Assembly: GCF_000013365.1 (NCBI RefSeq)
Contig: NC_007778.1
Span: 4,526,001 to 4,590,000, forward strand
DNA: 64,000 nucleotides
Direction: 5' to 3'
Origin: Rhodopseudomonas palustris HaA2
GTDB taxonomy: Bacteria; Pseudomonadota; Alphaproteobacteria; Rhizobiales; Xanthobacteraceae
The position numbers and the translations under genes are program-made. This document shows positions 47,480-55,861 of this stretch, piece after piece. Each line of letters begins with the position of its first letter. Position 1 is the stretch's first letter. Below the pieces are notes generated by a model. The model was not told where the DNA came from, did not search any database, and saw nothing but the letters and a program-made list of their open reading frames with translations.

Positions 47480-48433
47480 ATGATTGCCTGGCCCAACGAG
47501 ACCGACGAACGCCGCGCCGGATTCAACCTCGACGTTCCGCCCAACGGCTATGCCTGGTGGTATGTCGACGCGATCAGCGACGACGGCAGCGAAGGCCTCA
47601 CCATCATCGCCTTCATCGGCAGCGTGTTCTCGCCCTACTACAAATTCGCGCGGCGCGACGCGCCGGCCGATCCGTTGAACCATTGCGCGCTCAATGTCGC
47701 GCTGTATCACAGCGCCGGCAAGCGCTGGACCATGACCGAGCGCTCGCGCGGCCGGGTCGCGCGCAATCTGCATTCGCTGCTGATCGGGCCGAGCGACCTC
47801 GCCTGGGACCGCCGTGCGCTGACCATCAACATCAACGAAGTGCGCGCGCCGATCCCCGGCCGGATCAAGGGCCGCGTCCGCGTCATCCCGCAGTTCGTGA
47901 CGAAGAACAACTTCGTGCTCAACACGGACGGCAACCACCGCTGGTGGCCGATCGCGCCGCGCTCGCGAATCGAGGTGACGCTGGAGCAGCCCAAGCTGTC
48001 GTGGCAGGGCGAGGCCTATCTCGACTGCAACGCCGGCGATGCGCCGATCGAGACCGGCTTCACGCATTGGGAATGGGCCCGCGGCGCGCTGCGCGACAAG
48101 ACCGCGATCCTGTACGAAGCCGAGCGCCGCGACGGCAGCCGGGTCGATCTGGCGATCACCTTCGACGCGCAAGGCAACATGGAGCGCTTCACCCCGCCAC
48201 CGCTGCTGCCGCTGCCGCGCTCCGGCTGGCAAGTCAGCCGCAGCGCCCGCAGCGAGACCGACGCGCGCGTGATCCGAACGCTGGAAGACTCGCCGTTCTA
48301 CGCCCGCTCGATGGTCGCCACCACGCTGCTCGGCGAACGCGTGACGCTGATGCACGAAAGCCTGTCGCTGGATCGCTTCAAGATGCCGGTGGTGCAGGCG
48401 ATGCTGCCGTTCCGGATGCCGCGGCGGAAGTGA
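47480..48433 (+). CDS. crtC: Carotenoid 1,2-hydratase
   Basis: 317 residues, adds water across the terminal double bond of neurosporene/lycopene. Family segments: GYAWWYVDAISDDGSEGLTI, FIGSVFSPYYKFARR, NHCALNVALYHSAGKRWTMT, GEAYLDCNAGDAPIETGFTH and WEWARGAL. Slightly longer or shorter relatives exist; no signal peptide here. Followed by a palindromic repeat at 48449-48481 that could end transcription. Confidence 0.95.
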   Translation: MIAWPNETDERRAGFNLDVPPNGYAWWYVDAISDDGSEGLTIIAFIGSVFSPYYKFARRDAPADPLNHCALNVALYHSAGKRWTMTERSRGRVARNLHSLLIGPSDLAWDRRALTININEVRAPIPGRIKGRVRVIPQFVTKNNFVLNTDGNHRWWPIAPRSRIEVTLEQPKLSWQGEAYLDCNAGDAPIETGFTHWEWARGALRDKTAILYEAERRDGSRVDLAITFDAQGNMERFTPPPLLPLPRSGWQVSRSARSETDARVIRTLEDSPFYARSMVATTLLGERVTLMHESLSLDRFKMPVVQAMLPFRMPRRK

Positions 48434-48448
48434 GGGGCTGCGCGTTCT

Positions 48449-48481
48449 CGTGGATGGCCGGGACGGAGCCCGGCCATGACG
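48449..48481. repeat. Half-unit of an intergenic palindromic repeat
   Basis: A 33-bp sequence with the hairpin GGCCGGG-ACGGAG-CCCGGCC, nearly the same as the reverse complement of one arm of the repeat at 50026-50116. It lies between the convergent ends of crtC and the small membrane-protein gene and may act as a transcription stop for either side. Confidence 0.75.
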
Positions 48482-48484
48482 GAT

Positions 48485-48637
48485 TCAGTGCCCCTCGGGA
48501 AATTTCGTGAGCTTCGCCTTCTCCTCTTCCCGCTTCCGGTCCAGCCGCTTGCCTTGCCATTCCAGCACCAGCCAGCTCGCGGCAAACATGCCGAGCATCA
48601 GGATTTCGAAATAGTTGAAGGCGCTGTCGCTGGTCAT
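48485..48637 (-). CDS. Tiny membrane protein, tandem paralogue 2
   Basis: 50 residues: MTSDSAFNYFEILMLGMFAA then SWLVLEWQGKRLDRKREEEK and a polar tail ending FPEGH. One membrane helix (about 9-25) followed by a strongly basic/charged cytoplasmic tail. Shares the core W-L-x-L-E-x-Q-G-K-R-L-D-R with the gene just upstream, whose stop it overlaps by four bases. I do not recognise a family. Position next to crtC and hemF inside the PGC suggests a role in photosynthetic membrane proteins, which is inference. Confidence 0.75.
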   Translation of the reverse strand: MTSDSAFNYFEILMLGMFAASWLVLEWQGKRLDRKREEEKAKLTKFPEGH

Positions 48638-48768
48638 GGCGCTTTCTCCTTGTCGCGCTCGGCGCGGGCGCGGTCGAGGCGTTTGCCCTGGCGTTCGAGG
48701 ATCAGCCAGCCGGCGATCAGGCAGGCGAACACGACGACAAGCTCGATCAATCCGTAATAGTCTTCCAT
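48634..48768 (-). CDS. Tiny membrane protein, tandem paralogue 1
   Basis: 44 residues: MEDYYGLIELVVVFACLIAG then WLILERQGKRLDRARAERDK, ending EKAP. One membrane helix (about 5-23) and a charged tail. ATG 48768 has CGGGAG about ten bases upstream. Same core motif as the following gene, so the pair looks like a duplication kept as a translationally coupled two-gene unit. Family unknown to me; size and topology recall light-harvesting or assembly accessory peptides but it lacks the transmembrane His of LH polypeptides. Confidence 0.75.
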   Translation of the reverse strand: MEDYYGLIELVVVFACLIAGWLILERQGKRLDRARAERDKEKAP

Positions 48769-48991
48769 TGCCGTCTCCCGCGATGCGACGGTTGAAAACA
48801 AGTTAGACCTCGAATTCAAACTGTAATGTATTCTCGTGCGCCATGCCGAACGTCATCCTGAGGTGCGAGCGCAGCGAGCCTCGAAGGATGGGCCGCGCGT
48901 GTCGCGCATCCTTCGAGGCTCGCCCTTTCGGGCGAGCACCTCAGGATGACGCCCACAGTCGTCTCAAGCCAATTCTGCCTTGACGTACGCC
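48769..48991. promoter_or_regulatory. Gap upstream of the tiny membrane-protein genes, downstream of hemF
   Basis: 223 bp. An AT-rich stretch (48795-48835) probably holds the promoter of the leftward small-gene pair. The rest is the palindromic repeat at 48852-48950. No gene seen. Confidence 0.5.
48852..48950. repeat. Long palindromic intergenic repeat (99 bp)
   Basis: Outer arms GTCATCCTGAGGTGC / GCACCTCAGGATGAC (15 bp, perfect) and inner arms GCGAGCCTCGAAGGATG / CATCCTTCGAGGCTCGC (17 bp, perfect). This type of element is dispersed in Bradyrhizobiaceae genomes. It lies between hemF (stop 48992) and the small-gene promoter and could fold into a cruciform or bidirectional terminator. Confidence 0.85.
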
Positions 48992-49903
48992 TCAGCTCCA
49001 GCTCACCAGCGGCGGCATCGAGCTCATGATGGTCTCGGTGTTGCCGCCGGTCTGCAGGCCGAACATCGTGCCCTTGTCGTACAACAGGTTGAACTCGACA
49101 TAGAGCCCGCGGCAGGCGAGTTGCTGCGCCCGCTCCTGCTCGGTCCACGGCTCGACCATGCGCTTGCGCACGATCCTCGGATAGATCTCGAGCAATGCCG
49201 CGCCGACGTCGCGGGTGAAGGCAAAGTCGCGCTCGAAATCGCCGCTGTTCAGGTGATCGTAGAAGATGCCGCCGACGCCGCGCGCGGTGCCGCGATGCGG
49301 CAGGAAGAAGTAAGTGTCGGCCCAGGGCTTGAATTTCGCGTAGTAAGCCGGATCGTGGGCGTCGCAGGCGGCCTTCATGGCGGCGTGGAACATCACCGCG
49401 TCCTCGGCGTCCTGGCTGCGCTGCTCGGGCAGCATCGGCGTCAGATCGGCGCCGCCGCCGAACCAGCCCTGCGACGTCGACAGGAACCGGGTGTTCATGT
49501 GCACGGTGGGGACCCGCGGACTGCGCGGATGCATGATCAGGCTGATGCTGGTCGAGACGTAGTCGCGCGTGACGCCGTCGCCGGGCAGATTCTTCGCCAT
49601 CTCCGGCGTCAGCGTGCCGTTGGCCGACGAGGTGTGGATGCCGATCTTCTCGAACAGCCGGCCGCCCGAGAGGAAACCGCCGACGCCGCCGCCGGCGCCG
49701 GTTTTGCGCTGCCACGGCTTGTAGCTGAAGGTCGCGGGCTCGCCGGGAAACAATGCGGCCGGCGCCTCGCGTTCCAGCGTTTCGATCTCGGCGCAGATCC
49801 GATCGCGCAGGCCCTCGAACCAGGCGCGTGCCTGCGTCCGTCGGGCTTCCACCGGGTCATCGGAAACAGCGGGCGTGCGGTCGAGGTCGGTGTCGATGGT
49901 CAT
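48992..49903 (-). CDS. hemF: Oxygen-dependent coproporphyrinogen III oxidase
   Basis: 303 residues, converts coproporphyrinogen III to protoporphyrinogen IX with O2. Signatures: KTGAGGGVGGFLSGGRLFEK, HMNTRFLSTSQGWFGGGADL, FFLPHRGTARGVGGIFYDHL and FNLLYDKGTMFGLQTGGNTE. ATG 49903 gives the family N-terminus; an in-frame TTG at 49972 would add residues without similarity. No partner gene in the same direction is close; flanked by repeats on both sides. Confidence 0.96.
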   Translation of the reverse strand: MTIDTDLDRTPAVSDDPVEARRTQARAWFEGLRDRICAEIETLEREAPAALFPGEPATFSYKPWQRKTGAGGGVGGFLSGGRLFEKIGIHTSSANGTLTPEMAKNLPGDGVTRDYVSTSISLIMHPRSPRVPTVHMNTRFLSTSQGWFGGGADLTPMLPEQRSQDAEDAVMFHAAMKAACDAHDPAYYAKFKPWADTYFFLPHRGTARGVGGIFYDHLNSGDFERDFAFTRDVGAALLEIYPRIVRKRMVEPWTEQERAQQLACRGLYVEFNLLYDKGTMFGLQTGGNTETIMSSMPPLVSWS

Positions 49904-50025
49904 GGCCGTGATCCGTTGCGCAAGGTCAGCATCGGTATCACGCCAGTGTGGCGTCTTCGAGAGTTTTTGCAAATGGGTGGCGGTTGAGACGCTGCCTTTA
50001 GCGCACCGTCACACATTTTCACCGA

Positions 50026-50116
50026 CGTCATGGCCGAGCTTCGTCCCGGTCATCCACGGGTCCGGGCACGGCGCGAGCGCCGTTCATGGATGCCTGGGAC
50101 AAGCCCGGGCATGACG
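50026..50116. repeat. Imperfect palindromic repeat (91 bp) between hemF and crtB
   Basis: Arms CGTCATGGCCGAGCTTCGTC and its imperfect complement ending CCCGGGCATGACG, with an inner ACGGCGC-GAG-CGCCGT stem. One arm matches the half-unit at 48449-48481, so both belong to one dispersed family, distinct from the 48852 element. Sits just past the crtB stop (50142). Confidence 0.75.
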
Positions 50117-50141
50117 AAGTTAGTGCAGAGATTGGACCGAA

Positions 50142-51191
50142 CTACACCCGGCTGCGCTGCAGCATCTGGTCACGGCGTTCCAGCCTCGTGAACAGGTCGA
50201 CCAGCCAGGCGACTTTCTGCTCGATCGGCTTGACGCGCGGGGCCGGCGGCACGTCGCGGACCGGATGGGCGATCACGGCGTCGATCAGGAAGCGAGTCTC
50301 TTCCATGTCGCCGAACCGGGTCGGCAGATATTTCGCCGGCGCCCATTCGGTTTCCTGGAACGCCAGCATCCGCGCCAGCACCGCGAGCTTGCGCCCGGTC
50401 GAGACCACGGCGCGCGACGACACCGAATCGAGCCCGGAGCGTTCGACCTCGCGGCCGATCTCGGCGTAGAGCGCGCGCGCCGCGAAGATGCCGGGGCGGC
50501 AGGAGCGCGGCAGATTGGCGATGCCGAGCGTGGCGCGATCGTACAGCGCATCCGCGGTGTCGATCAGCCGCTTGACGATGCCGGCGATCTCCGGCGTGAA
50601 TTTCGGGTCCTTGAGCCAGGTCTCGGGATCGAGCCCGGCCTCGCGCATCCACGACAGCGGCATGTAGATGCGGCCGTTGCGGGCGTCCTCGCCGATATCG
50701 CGGGCGATGTTGGTGAGCTGCATCGCGCAGCCGAGATCGCAGGCGCGCGCGACGATGTCCGGCCGGCGCTGCCCCATCACCAGGGTCATCATCACCCCCA
50801 CGGTGCCGGCGACGCGCGCCGCATAGCCGTAGAGATCCGACAGCGTCTCGAAGCGGCGGCCCTGCGAGTCCCATTCGAGGCCTTCGATCAGCGCCTCGGG
50901 AATCGCCGGCGGAATCGAGAACCGCGCGATCACGTCGGCGAAAGCGCGGTCCGACGGATACGGCCGCGGCAGGCCGCGGCAGGCGCGATCGAGCCGGTCC
51001 TTCAGCACTTCGACCGCAGCGGTGCGATCGAGGCCGAGATCGACGGCATCGTCGGCGACGCGGCAGAACGCGTACAGCGCGATCGCCGGATCGCTGATCC
51101 GGCGCGGCAGCACCATCGAGGCGGCGTGGAAGGTGCGAGAGCCTTCCTTGATCATCTCGCGGCAGGCCAGCATATCGGAATGTACGGTCAT
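50142..51191 (-). CDS. crtB: Phytoene synthase
   Basis: 349 residues, head-to-head condensation of two GGPP to phytoene. Squalene/phytoene synthase signatures: GSRTFHAASMVLPRRISDPA, LYAFCRVADDAVD (first Asp-rich motif), YAARVAGTVGVMMTLVMGQR and MQLTNIARDIGEDARNGRIY (second Asp-rich motif). ATG 51191 overlaps the crtI stop by four bases, giving a crtI-crtB operon. Confidence 0.97.
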   Translation of the reverse strand: MTVHSDMLACREMIKEGSRTFHAASMVLPRRISDPAIALYAFCRVADDAVDLGLDRTAAVEVLKDRLDRACRGLPRPYPSDRAFADVIARFSIPPAIPEALIEGLEWDSQGRRFETLSDLYGYAARVAGTVGVMMTLVMGQRRPDIVARACDLGCAMQLTNIARDIGEDARNGRIYMPLSWMREAGLDPETWLKDPKFTPEIAGIVKRLIDTADALYDRATLGIANLPRSCRPGIFAARALYAEIGREVERSGLDSVSSRAVVSTGRKLAVLARMLAFQETEWAPAKYLPTRFGDMEETRFLIDAVIAHPVRDVPPAPRVKPIEQKVAWLVDLFTRLERRDQMLQRSRV

Positions 51192-52729
51192 GACGTCACC
51201 AGACTGTCGGCCTCGGGGACCAGGGAATCGAGCACACGCGCCGAGGACAGCACCCCGGGCAGACCGGCGCCGGGATGGGTTCCGGCACCGACGAGATACA
51301 AATTCTTGACGTCTTCGCTCTGGTTGTGCGGCCTGAACCAGGCGCTCTGCCACAGCACCGGCTCGAGGCCGAATGCGGCGCCGCGGAACGAGGACAGCCG
51401 GTCGCGGAAATCCAGCGGCGTGGTGAGCTTCGAACTCACCACCTGATTCTCGAGATCGGGCAGCACGGTGGCGCCGAGCATCTTCGCAATCGATGCGCGA
51501 TAGTTCTCGGCCTTGGTGGTCCAGTCGATGTCGCCGAGCAGATTCGGCACCGGCGACAGCACGTAGAACGTATCGCAGCCGGGCGGCGCCAGCGACGGAT
51601 CGGTCGCGGTCGGGCGGTGCAGATACAGGCTGAAATCGTCGGCGACGATCTTGCGGGAGAAAATGTCGGTGATCAGCTCTTTGTAGCGCGGCCCGAGCAG
51701 GATGGTGTGGTGCTTGACGTCGTCGTAGCGCCGCTTGGTGCCGAAGTACCAGACGAACAGGCTCATCGAATAGCGCGAGCGCTCGATCTTGGCGTCGGTC
51801 CAGCGCTTGCGCGTCTCCGGCGCCAGCAGGTAGCGATAGGTCGAGGCCGAATCGGCGTTCGACACCACGATATCGGCCTTGATCACCTCGCCGTCGGCGA
51901 GCTCGACGCCGCGGGCGGCGCCGTTCTCGACCACGATGCGGCGGACGTCCTGCTGATAGCGGATCGTGTTGCCCTGGCCTTCGATCAGCTTGACGAGGCC
52001 GGAGACCAGCGCGCCGGTGCCGCCCATCGCCGAATGCACGCCCCACTGCTTTTCGAGATAGGTGATCAGGCAGTACACCGAACTCGACATGAACGGATTG
52101 CCGCCGATCAGCAGCGGATGGAAGCTGAACACCTGGCGCAGCTTCGGGTCCTTGAAGTGCTTGGCGACCATGCCGAAGACGCTGCGATAGCTCTCCAGCT
52201 TGATCATGTCCGGCGCGATCTTCAGCATGTCGGTGAAGCGGCTGAACGCCTGGTCGCCGAGCTGCTCGAAGCCGACCTTGAAGATCGCCTGCGACGCCGC
52301 CATGAAGCGGTCATAGGCCGGGACGTCGTCCGGGCAGAATTTCGCGATCTGGTCCAGCACCGCGTTACGGTCGTCCGAATAGTCGAAGAAGGTGCCGTCG
52401 TCGAAGCGGATGCGGTAGAACGGCGACATCGGCTTCAGCACGACGTCGTCGGACATCCGCTTGCCGCACAGCGTCCACAGCTCCTCGAACAGATACGGCG
52501 CGGTGACGATGGTCGGGCCGGCGTCGAAGGTGAAGCCGTCCTGCTTGTGGACGTAAGCGCGGCCGCCGGGCGCATCGAGCTTTTCAAGAACGGTGACCCG
52601 GTACCCTTTGGCACCGAGCCGGACCGCAGCGGCCAAGCCGCCAAAGCCGGAGCCGATCACCACCGCATGCGGCGCGCGATCATTCGAAGGACGGGGAGCG
52701 GGTTTGAGACCGGGATCGAGCATGGGCAT
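51188..52729 (-). CDS. crtI: Phytoene desaturase
   Basis: 513 residues, FAD-dependent desaturation of phytoene to neurosporene/lycopene. N-terminal AVVIGSGFGGLAAAVRLGAK, EKLDAPGGRAYVHKQDGFTF, DAGPTIVTAPYLFEELWTLC; C-terminal NLYLVGAGTHPGAGLPGVLS. ATG 52729 (or 52723) is used; upstream in-frame residues would run through the PpsR sites. Starts the crtI-crtB operon with its own promoter between bchO and crtI. Confidence 0.97.
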   Translation of the reverse strand: MPMLDPGLKPAPRPSNDRAPHAVVIGSGFGGLAAAVRLGAKGYRVTVLEKLDAPGGRAYVHKQDGFTFDAGPTIVTAPYLFEELWTLCGKRMSDDVVLKPMSPFYRIRFDDGTFFDYSDDRNAVLDQIAKFCPDDVPAYDRFMAASQAIFKVGFEQLGDQAFSRFTDMLKIAPDMIKLESYRSVFGMVAKHFKDPKLRQVFSFHPLLIGGNPFMSSSVYCLITYLEKQWGVHSAMGGTGALVSGLVKLIEGQGNTIRYQQDVRRIVVENGAARGVELADGEVIKADIVVSNADSASTYRYLLAPETRKRWTDAKIERSRYSMSLFVWYFGTKRRYDDVKHHTILLGPRYKELITDIFSRKIVADDFSLYLHRPTATDPSLAPPGCDTFYVLSPVPNLLGDIDWTTKAENYRASIAKMLGATVLPDLENQVVSSKLTTPLDFRDRLSSFRGAAFGLEPVLWQSAWFRPHNQSEDVKNLYLVGAGTHPGAGLPGVLSSARVLDSLVPEADSLVTS

Positions 52730-52732
52730 CAC

Positions 52733-52750
52733 TGTAACGAAAATTTGACA
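52733..52750. promoter_or_regulatory. PpsR/CrtJ operator 1 at crtI
   Basis: TGTAACGAAAATTTGACA, exact TGT-N12-ACA, only four bases from the crtI start codon. Together with the site at 52769 it forms a tandem pair 36 bp apart centre to centre. Confidence 0.75.
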
Positions 52751-52768
52751 GCCGAACCAGTCCAAATG

Positions 52769-52786
52769 TGTAATGTAAACCTTACA
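52769..52786. promoter_or_regulatory. PpsR/CrtJ operator 2 at crtI
   Basis: TGTAATGTAAACCTTACA, exact TGT-N12-ACA with six symmetric bases at each end (TGTAAT/CTTACA, TGTAA pairing TTACA). It lies between the bchO stop and crtI. Confidence 0.8.
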
Positions 52787-52800
52787 CCGTTGTCTTTGAT

Positions 52801-53691
52801 CTATTCGACATTTTGCCCGGCCGGACGCGAATATCGCTCGATCAGCGCCGCGATCAGATCCGGACGCTCTTCATGGGCCAGATGGCCCAGCCCCGGAATC
52901 CGCTCGATCACCGCTTTCGGCTGAATTTCCTGGACCTTACGGGCAACCGAGGGCGGAATCGCGCGATCGCCGTCGGCGGCGACCAGCACGAGCTGCGGCT
53001 TCAGACCGGGCAGCGCCCGCAGCAGCGGTTCGAGATCCCAGTTCGCCATCATGCGCAGCGCTGCGGCCACATGGGCCGAATTGCCCACCAGTTTGCCGTA
53101 GAGCCTGATTCCCACCGGGTCGAGCGTCGAGCCGGTATTGCCGATCAGCCGCTCGACCGCGGCGCGGCTGCCGGCCTGCCAGGCGAAGAAGCTGGGGACG
53201 AAGGGATTCAGCACCAGCATCTTGGCCAGCGGCGAGAAGATGTTCGCGGCCGGCCCACCATAGGGCAGGAACGCGCCGTTGAGGCTGATCAGCAATCGCG
53301 GCGCGATGCTGCCGTCGAGGCACATCCGCGCGGCGATCGCGGCGCCTGCGGAGTGCCCGACCACGATCTGCGGCGACACGCCGAGCACCCGCAGCAGCGC
53401 GGCGAGGTCGCCGGCCATGCCCGGCAGCGACAGCCGATGCGCGCGCGGCGACTGGGTGAAGCCGTGCCCCGGCAGATCCGGCACGACGACGCGAAAATGC
53501 GCGGCCAGCAGCGGCGCCAGGCCGCGCCAGGAATGCGAGGCCGCGCCGGTGCCGTGGATCAGCAGCAGCGCCGGCGCATCCGCCGGCCCCATCTGCTGGA
53601 CGTGCCAGCGAAAGCCGCCGGCCTCGACGAACCGGCTGGCGTCCCGGTGCGGCCAGTCGGCGCCGTCCCTGCTCCAGACGAGTTCGCTCAT
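52801..53691 (-). CDS. bchO: Mg-chelatase-associated alpha/beta hydrolase BchO
   Basis: 296 residues, alpha/beta hydrolase fold. LLLIHGTGAASHSWRGLAPL (oxyanion region), nucleophile Ser in VVGHSAGAAIAARM, Asp in VAADGDRAIPP and His in IPGLGHLAHEERPD. BchO accompanies bchI-bchD in Rhodobacter and is linked to Mg insertion, though its reaction is not established. Here it is separated from bchI-bchD by hemE and a PilZ-like gene and instead follows a second hydrolase gene by nine bases. Confidence 0.9.
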   Translation of the reverse strand: MSELVWSRDGADWPHRDASRFVEAGGFRWHVQQMGPADAPALLLIHGTGAASHSWRGLAPLLAAHFRVVVPDLPGHGFTQSPRAHRLSLPGMAGDLAALLRVLGVSPQIVVGHSAGAAIAARMCLDGSIAPRLLISLNGAFLPYGGPAANIFSPLAKMLVLNPFVPSFFAWQAGSRAAVERLIGNTGSTLDPVGIRLYGKLVGNSAHVAAALRMMANWDLEPLLRALPGLKPQLVLVAADGDRAIPPSVARKVQEIQPKAVIERIPGLGHLAHEERPDLIAALIERYSRPAGQNVE

Positions 53692-53700
53692 CGCCCCGCC

Positions 53701-54654
53701 TCAGGCCGGCTGCTTGGCGACCCGGGCGAGGAATTCGTCGTAGGTGCGCAGGAATTCGTCGGGCATTTCGAAATGCGGCATCGCGCCGGTCTGGAACACG
53801 GTGACGGTCCAGTTCGGCCGGCCTTCCACCGTGCTCTTGTTGCCGTAATCGACGAAGTCACCGCGCACGCCGTGCGACAGCCACGCCGGCATCTTCAGGT
53901 CCTGATAGATGCGCAGGACGTCCTGGCTGAACAGATAGCCCGAGACGAAGTAATAAGGCGCGTGCTGCGCGCCGGGCTGATGCGTCGTCAGATAGTCGTA
54001 GTCGAGCAGTCCCTGATCGATGTTCGGCGAGCCGAAGGTCTTGCGCAGGAACCAGGCGATCACCGATTTCTTCGTCAGCAGGCCGAAGATTCCCTCGCCC
54101 CACAGCGGGTTTTCGAAGATCGCATACAGCCACGGGATCGCCCGCGACCCCTTCACCCAGCGCACCTGCCGGCGATCGAAGCCGGTCGGGCTGACCAATG
54201 CCACGCTGCGGAAAACCTTCGGCGTCTCGTCGGCGGCGCGCCCGAGAAACTCGCAGCCGAGCGACAGCGCGACCGCATCGAACGGCGCGTCGCCGTGGAT
54301 CTTCTGAATCTCGGCGACGGCGGCATGGATCGCATCCGTCATCATCCGAATTGTGTATTGACGCTTGGCGCGCGAGGAATGACCAAAGCCCGGCAACTCG
54401 ATCGCGTAGACCGGGCGGCTCCTGGCGTAGTGCTCGTAGATCGGTTTCATCTCGTAGGCCGATCCCGCTGCATTGATGCTGTGGACGAGAAGCATCGGCG
54501 GCTCCGACGTCGGTGTCGCCGGCGACGCGGTCCAATAGGTCAGCCGACCGGCCAAGCTGTCGATGTCGTGGCGCTCTCCGGAGACCGGTGCAGGAAGGTT
54601 CGGGTTTTCGTTGCGCGTCGCGGTCGATCCGGGGGTGGGTGCGGTTGCGTTCAT
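53701..54654 (-). CDS. Alpha/beta hydrolase upstream of bchO
   Basis: 317 residues. PPMLLVHSINAAGSAYEMKP (oxyanion loop), YAIELPGFGHSSRAKRQYTI, nucleophile Ser in VALSLGCEFLGRAA, acid in RGDFVDYGNKS and His in GAMPHFEMPDEF: a complete catalytic triad by motif. About 35 Pro/Thr/Asn-rich N-terminal residues precede the fold. It shares an operon with bchO but is clearly a different subfamily; substrate unknown. ATG 54654 is preferred over the in-frame start at 54678. Confidence 0.85.
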   Translation of the reverse strand: MNATAPTPGSTATRNENPNLPAPVSGERHDIDSLAGRLTYWTASPATPTSEPPMLLVHSINAAGSAYEMKPIYEHYARSRPVYAIELPGFGHSSRAKRQYTIRMMTDAIHAAVAEIQKIHGDAPFDAVALSLGCEFLGRAADETPKVFRSVALVSPTGFDRRQVRWVKGSRAIPWLYAIFENPLWGEGIFGLLTKKSVIAWFLRKTFGSPNIDQGLLDYDYLTTHQPGAQHAPYYFVSGYLFSQDVLRIYQDLKMPAWLSHGVRGDFVDYGNKSTVEGRPNWTVTVFQTGAMPHFEMPDEFLRTYDEFLARVAKQPA

Positions 54655-54765
54655 CTCGAATTTCCTGTTCGCGGCCACTCCGGCCGCATCTCGACGTGGC
54701 CAAGACGGTGTGCGCAGTGTATCAGACCGTCAAGAACGCTTGTCGTATAACAATGGGTATGTCTC

Positions 54766-55812
54766 TTGACACAGAAACTCGTGACGAAACCGTTCATTGA
54801 GGTGCTTTCCGGAAATCGGCAGGCATCTCCCCCGATGTGGATGATGCGGCAGGCCGGCCGTTACCTGCCGGAATACCGCGCGACCCGCGCCGAAGCCGGC
54901 AGCTTCCTCGATCTGTGCTTCAACGCCAAGCTCGCCGCCGAGGTGACGTTGCAGCCGATCCGGCGCTTCGGCTTCGACGCCGCGATCATCTTTTCGGATA
55001 TTCTGGTCGTGCCTTACGCGCTCGGACGCGCGGTGCGCTTCGAGGTCGGCGAAGGCCCGCGGCTCGATCCGTTGAATTCGCCGGACCTGGTCGGCACGCT
55101 GAATGGCGCGATCGACCTGTCGAAGCTCGAGCCGGTGTTCGAAGCGCTGCGCATCGTGCGCAGCGAGCTCGCCCCGGAGACGACGCTGATCGGCTTCTGT
55201 GGCGCGCCGTTCACCGTCGCGACCTACATGGTCGCGGGTCAGGGCACGTCGGATCAGCACCCGGCGCGACTGATGGCGTATCAGCACCCCGGCGCGTTCG
55301 CCAGGATCATCGACGTGCTGGTCGAGAGTTCGATCCAGTATCTGTTGAAGCAGCTCGAGGCCGGCGCCGACGTGCTGCAGATCTTCGACACCTGGGGCGG
55401 CATCCTGCCGCCCCGCGAATTCGAGAAGTGGTGCATCGAGCCGACCCGCCGCATCGTCGAGGGTGTCCGCAAGGTGAGCCCCGGCGCCAAGATCATCGGC
55501 TTCCCGCGCGGCGCCGGCGCGATGCTGCCGGACTTCATCGCGCGCACCGGCGTCGACGCCGTGAGCATCGACTGGACGGCCGAGCCGAACATGATCCGCG
55601 AACGGGTGCAGAGCAAGGTCGCGGTTCAGGGCAACCTCGATCCGCTGCTGCTGATCGCCGGCGGTTCGGCGCTCGATCAAGGCGTCGACGACGTGCTGAA
55701 GAACTTCTCGGCCGGACGCCACATCTTCAATCTCGGCCACGGCATCACGCCGGACGCGCCGGTGGCGCATGTCGAGCAGATGGTGAAACGGGTCCGCGCC
55801 TACAAAGGCTGA
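54766..55812 (+). CDS. hemE: Uroporphyrinogen III decarboxylase
   Basis: 348 residues, decarboxylates uroporphyrinogen III to coproporphyrinogen [23 protein letters not shown] (active-site Arg residues), [15 protein letters not shown] (catalytic Asp), [20 protein letters not shown] and [20 protein letters not shown]. No ATG fits: TTG 54766 and GTG 54781 are the candidates, neither with a clear ribosome site. Divergent from the hydrolase-bchO pair, and followed by a terminator. Confidence 0.96.
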   Translation: MTQKLVTKPFIEVLSGNRQASPPMWMMRQAGRYLPEYRATRAEAGSFLDLCFNAKLAAEVTLQPIRRFGFDAAIIFSDILVVPYALGRAVRFEVGEGPRLDPLNSPDLVGTLNGAIDLSKLEPVFEALRIVRSELAPETTLIGFCGAPFTVATYMVAGQGTSDQHPARLMAYQHPGAFARIIDVLVESSIQYLLKQLEAGADVLQIFDTWGGILPPREFEKWCIEPTRRIVEGVRKVSPGAKIIGFPRGAGAMLPDFIARTGVDAVSIDWTAEPNMIRERVQSKVAVQGNLDPLLLIAGGSALDQGVDDVLKNFSAGRHIFNLGHGITPDAPVAHVEQMVKRVRAYKG

Positions 55813-55833
55813 GATCTTCGGTATCAACGATCG

Positions 55834-55861
55834 AAGCCGGTGCGCAAGCGCCGGCTTTTTT
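55834..55861 (+). terminator. Rho-independent terminator of hemE
   Basis: AAGCCGG - loop - CCGGCTT followed by a run of six T, 22 bp after the hemE stop. Confidence 0.9.

Noticed and set aside
51192-52046. N-terminal extension of the crtB frame to 52046
   Set aside because: It lies wholly inside crtI in another frame and lacks any phytoene synthase features; crtB starts at 51191.
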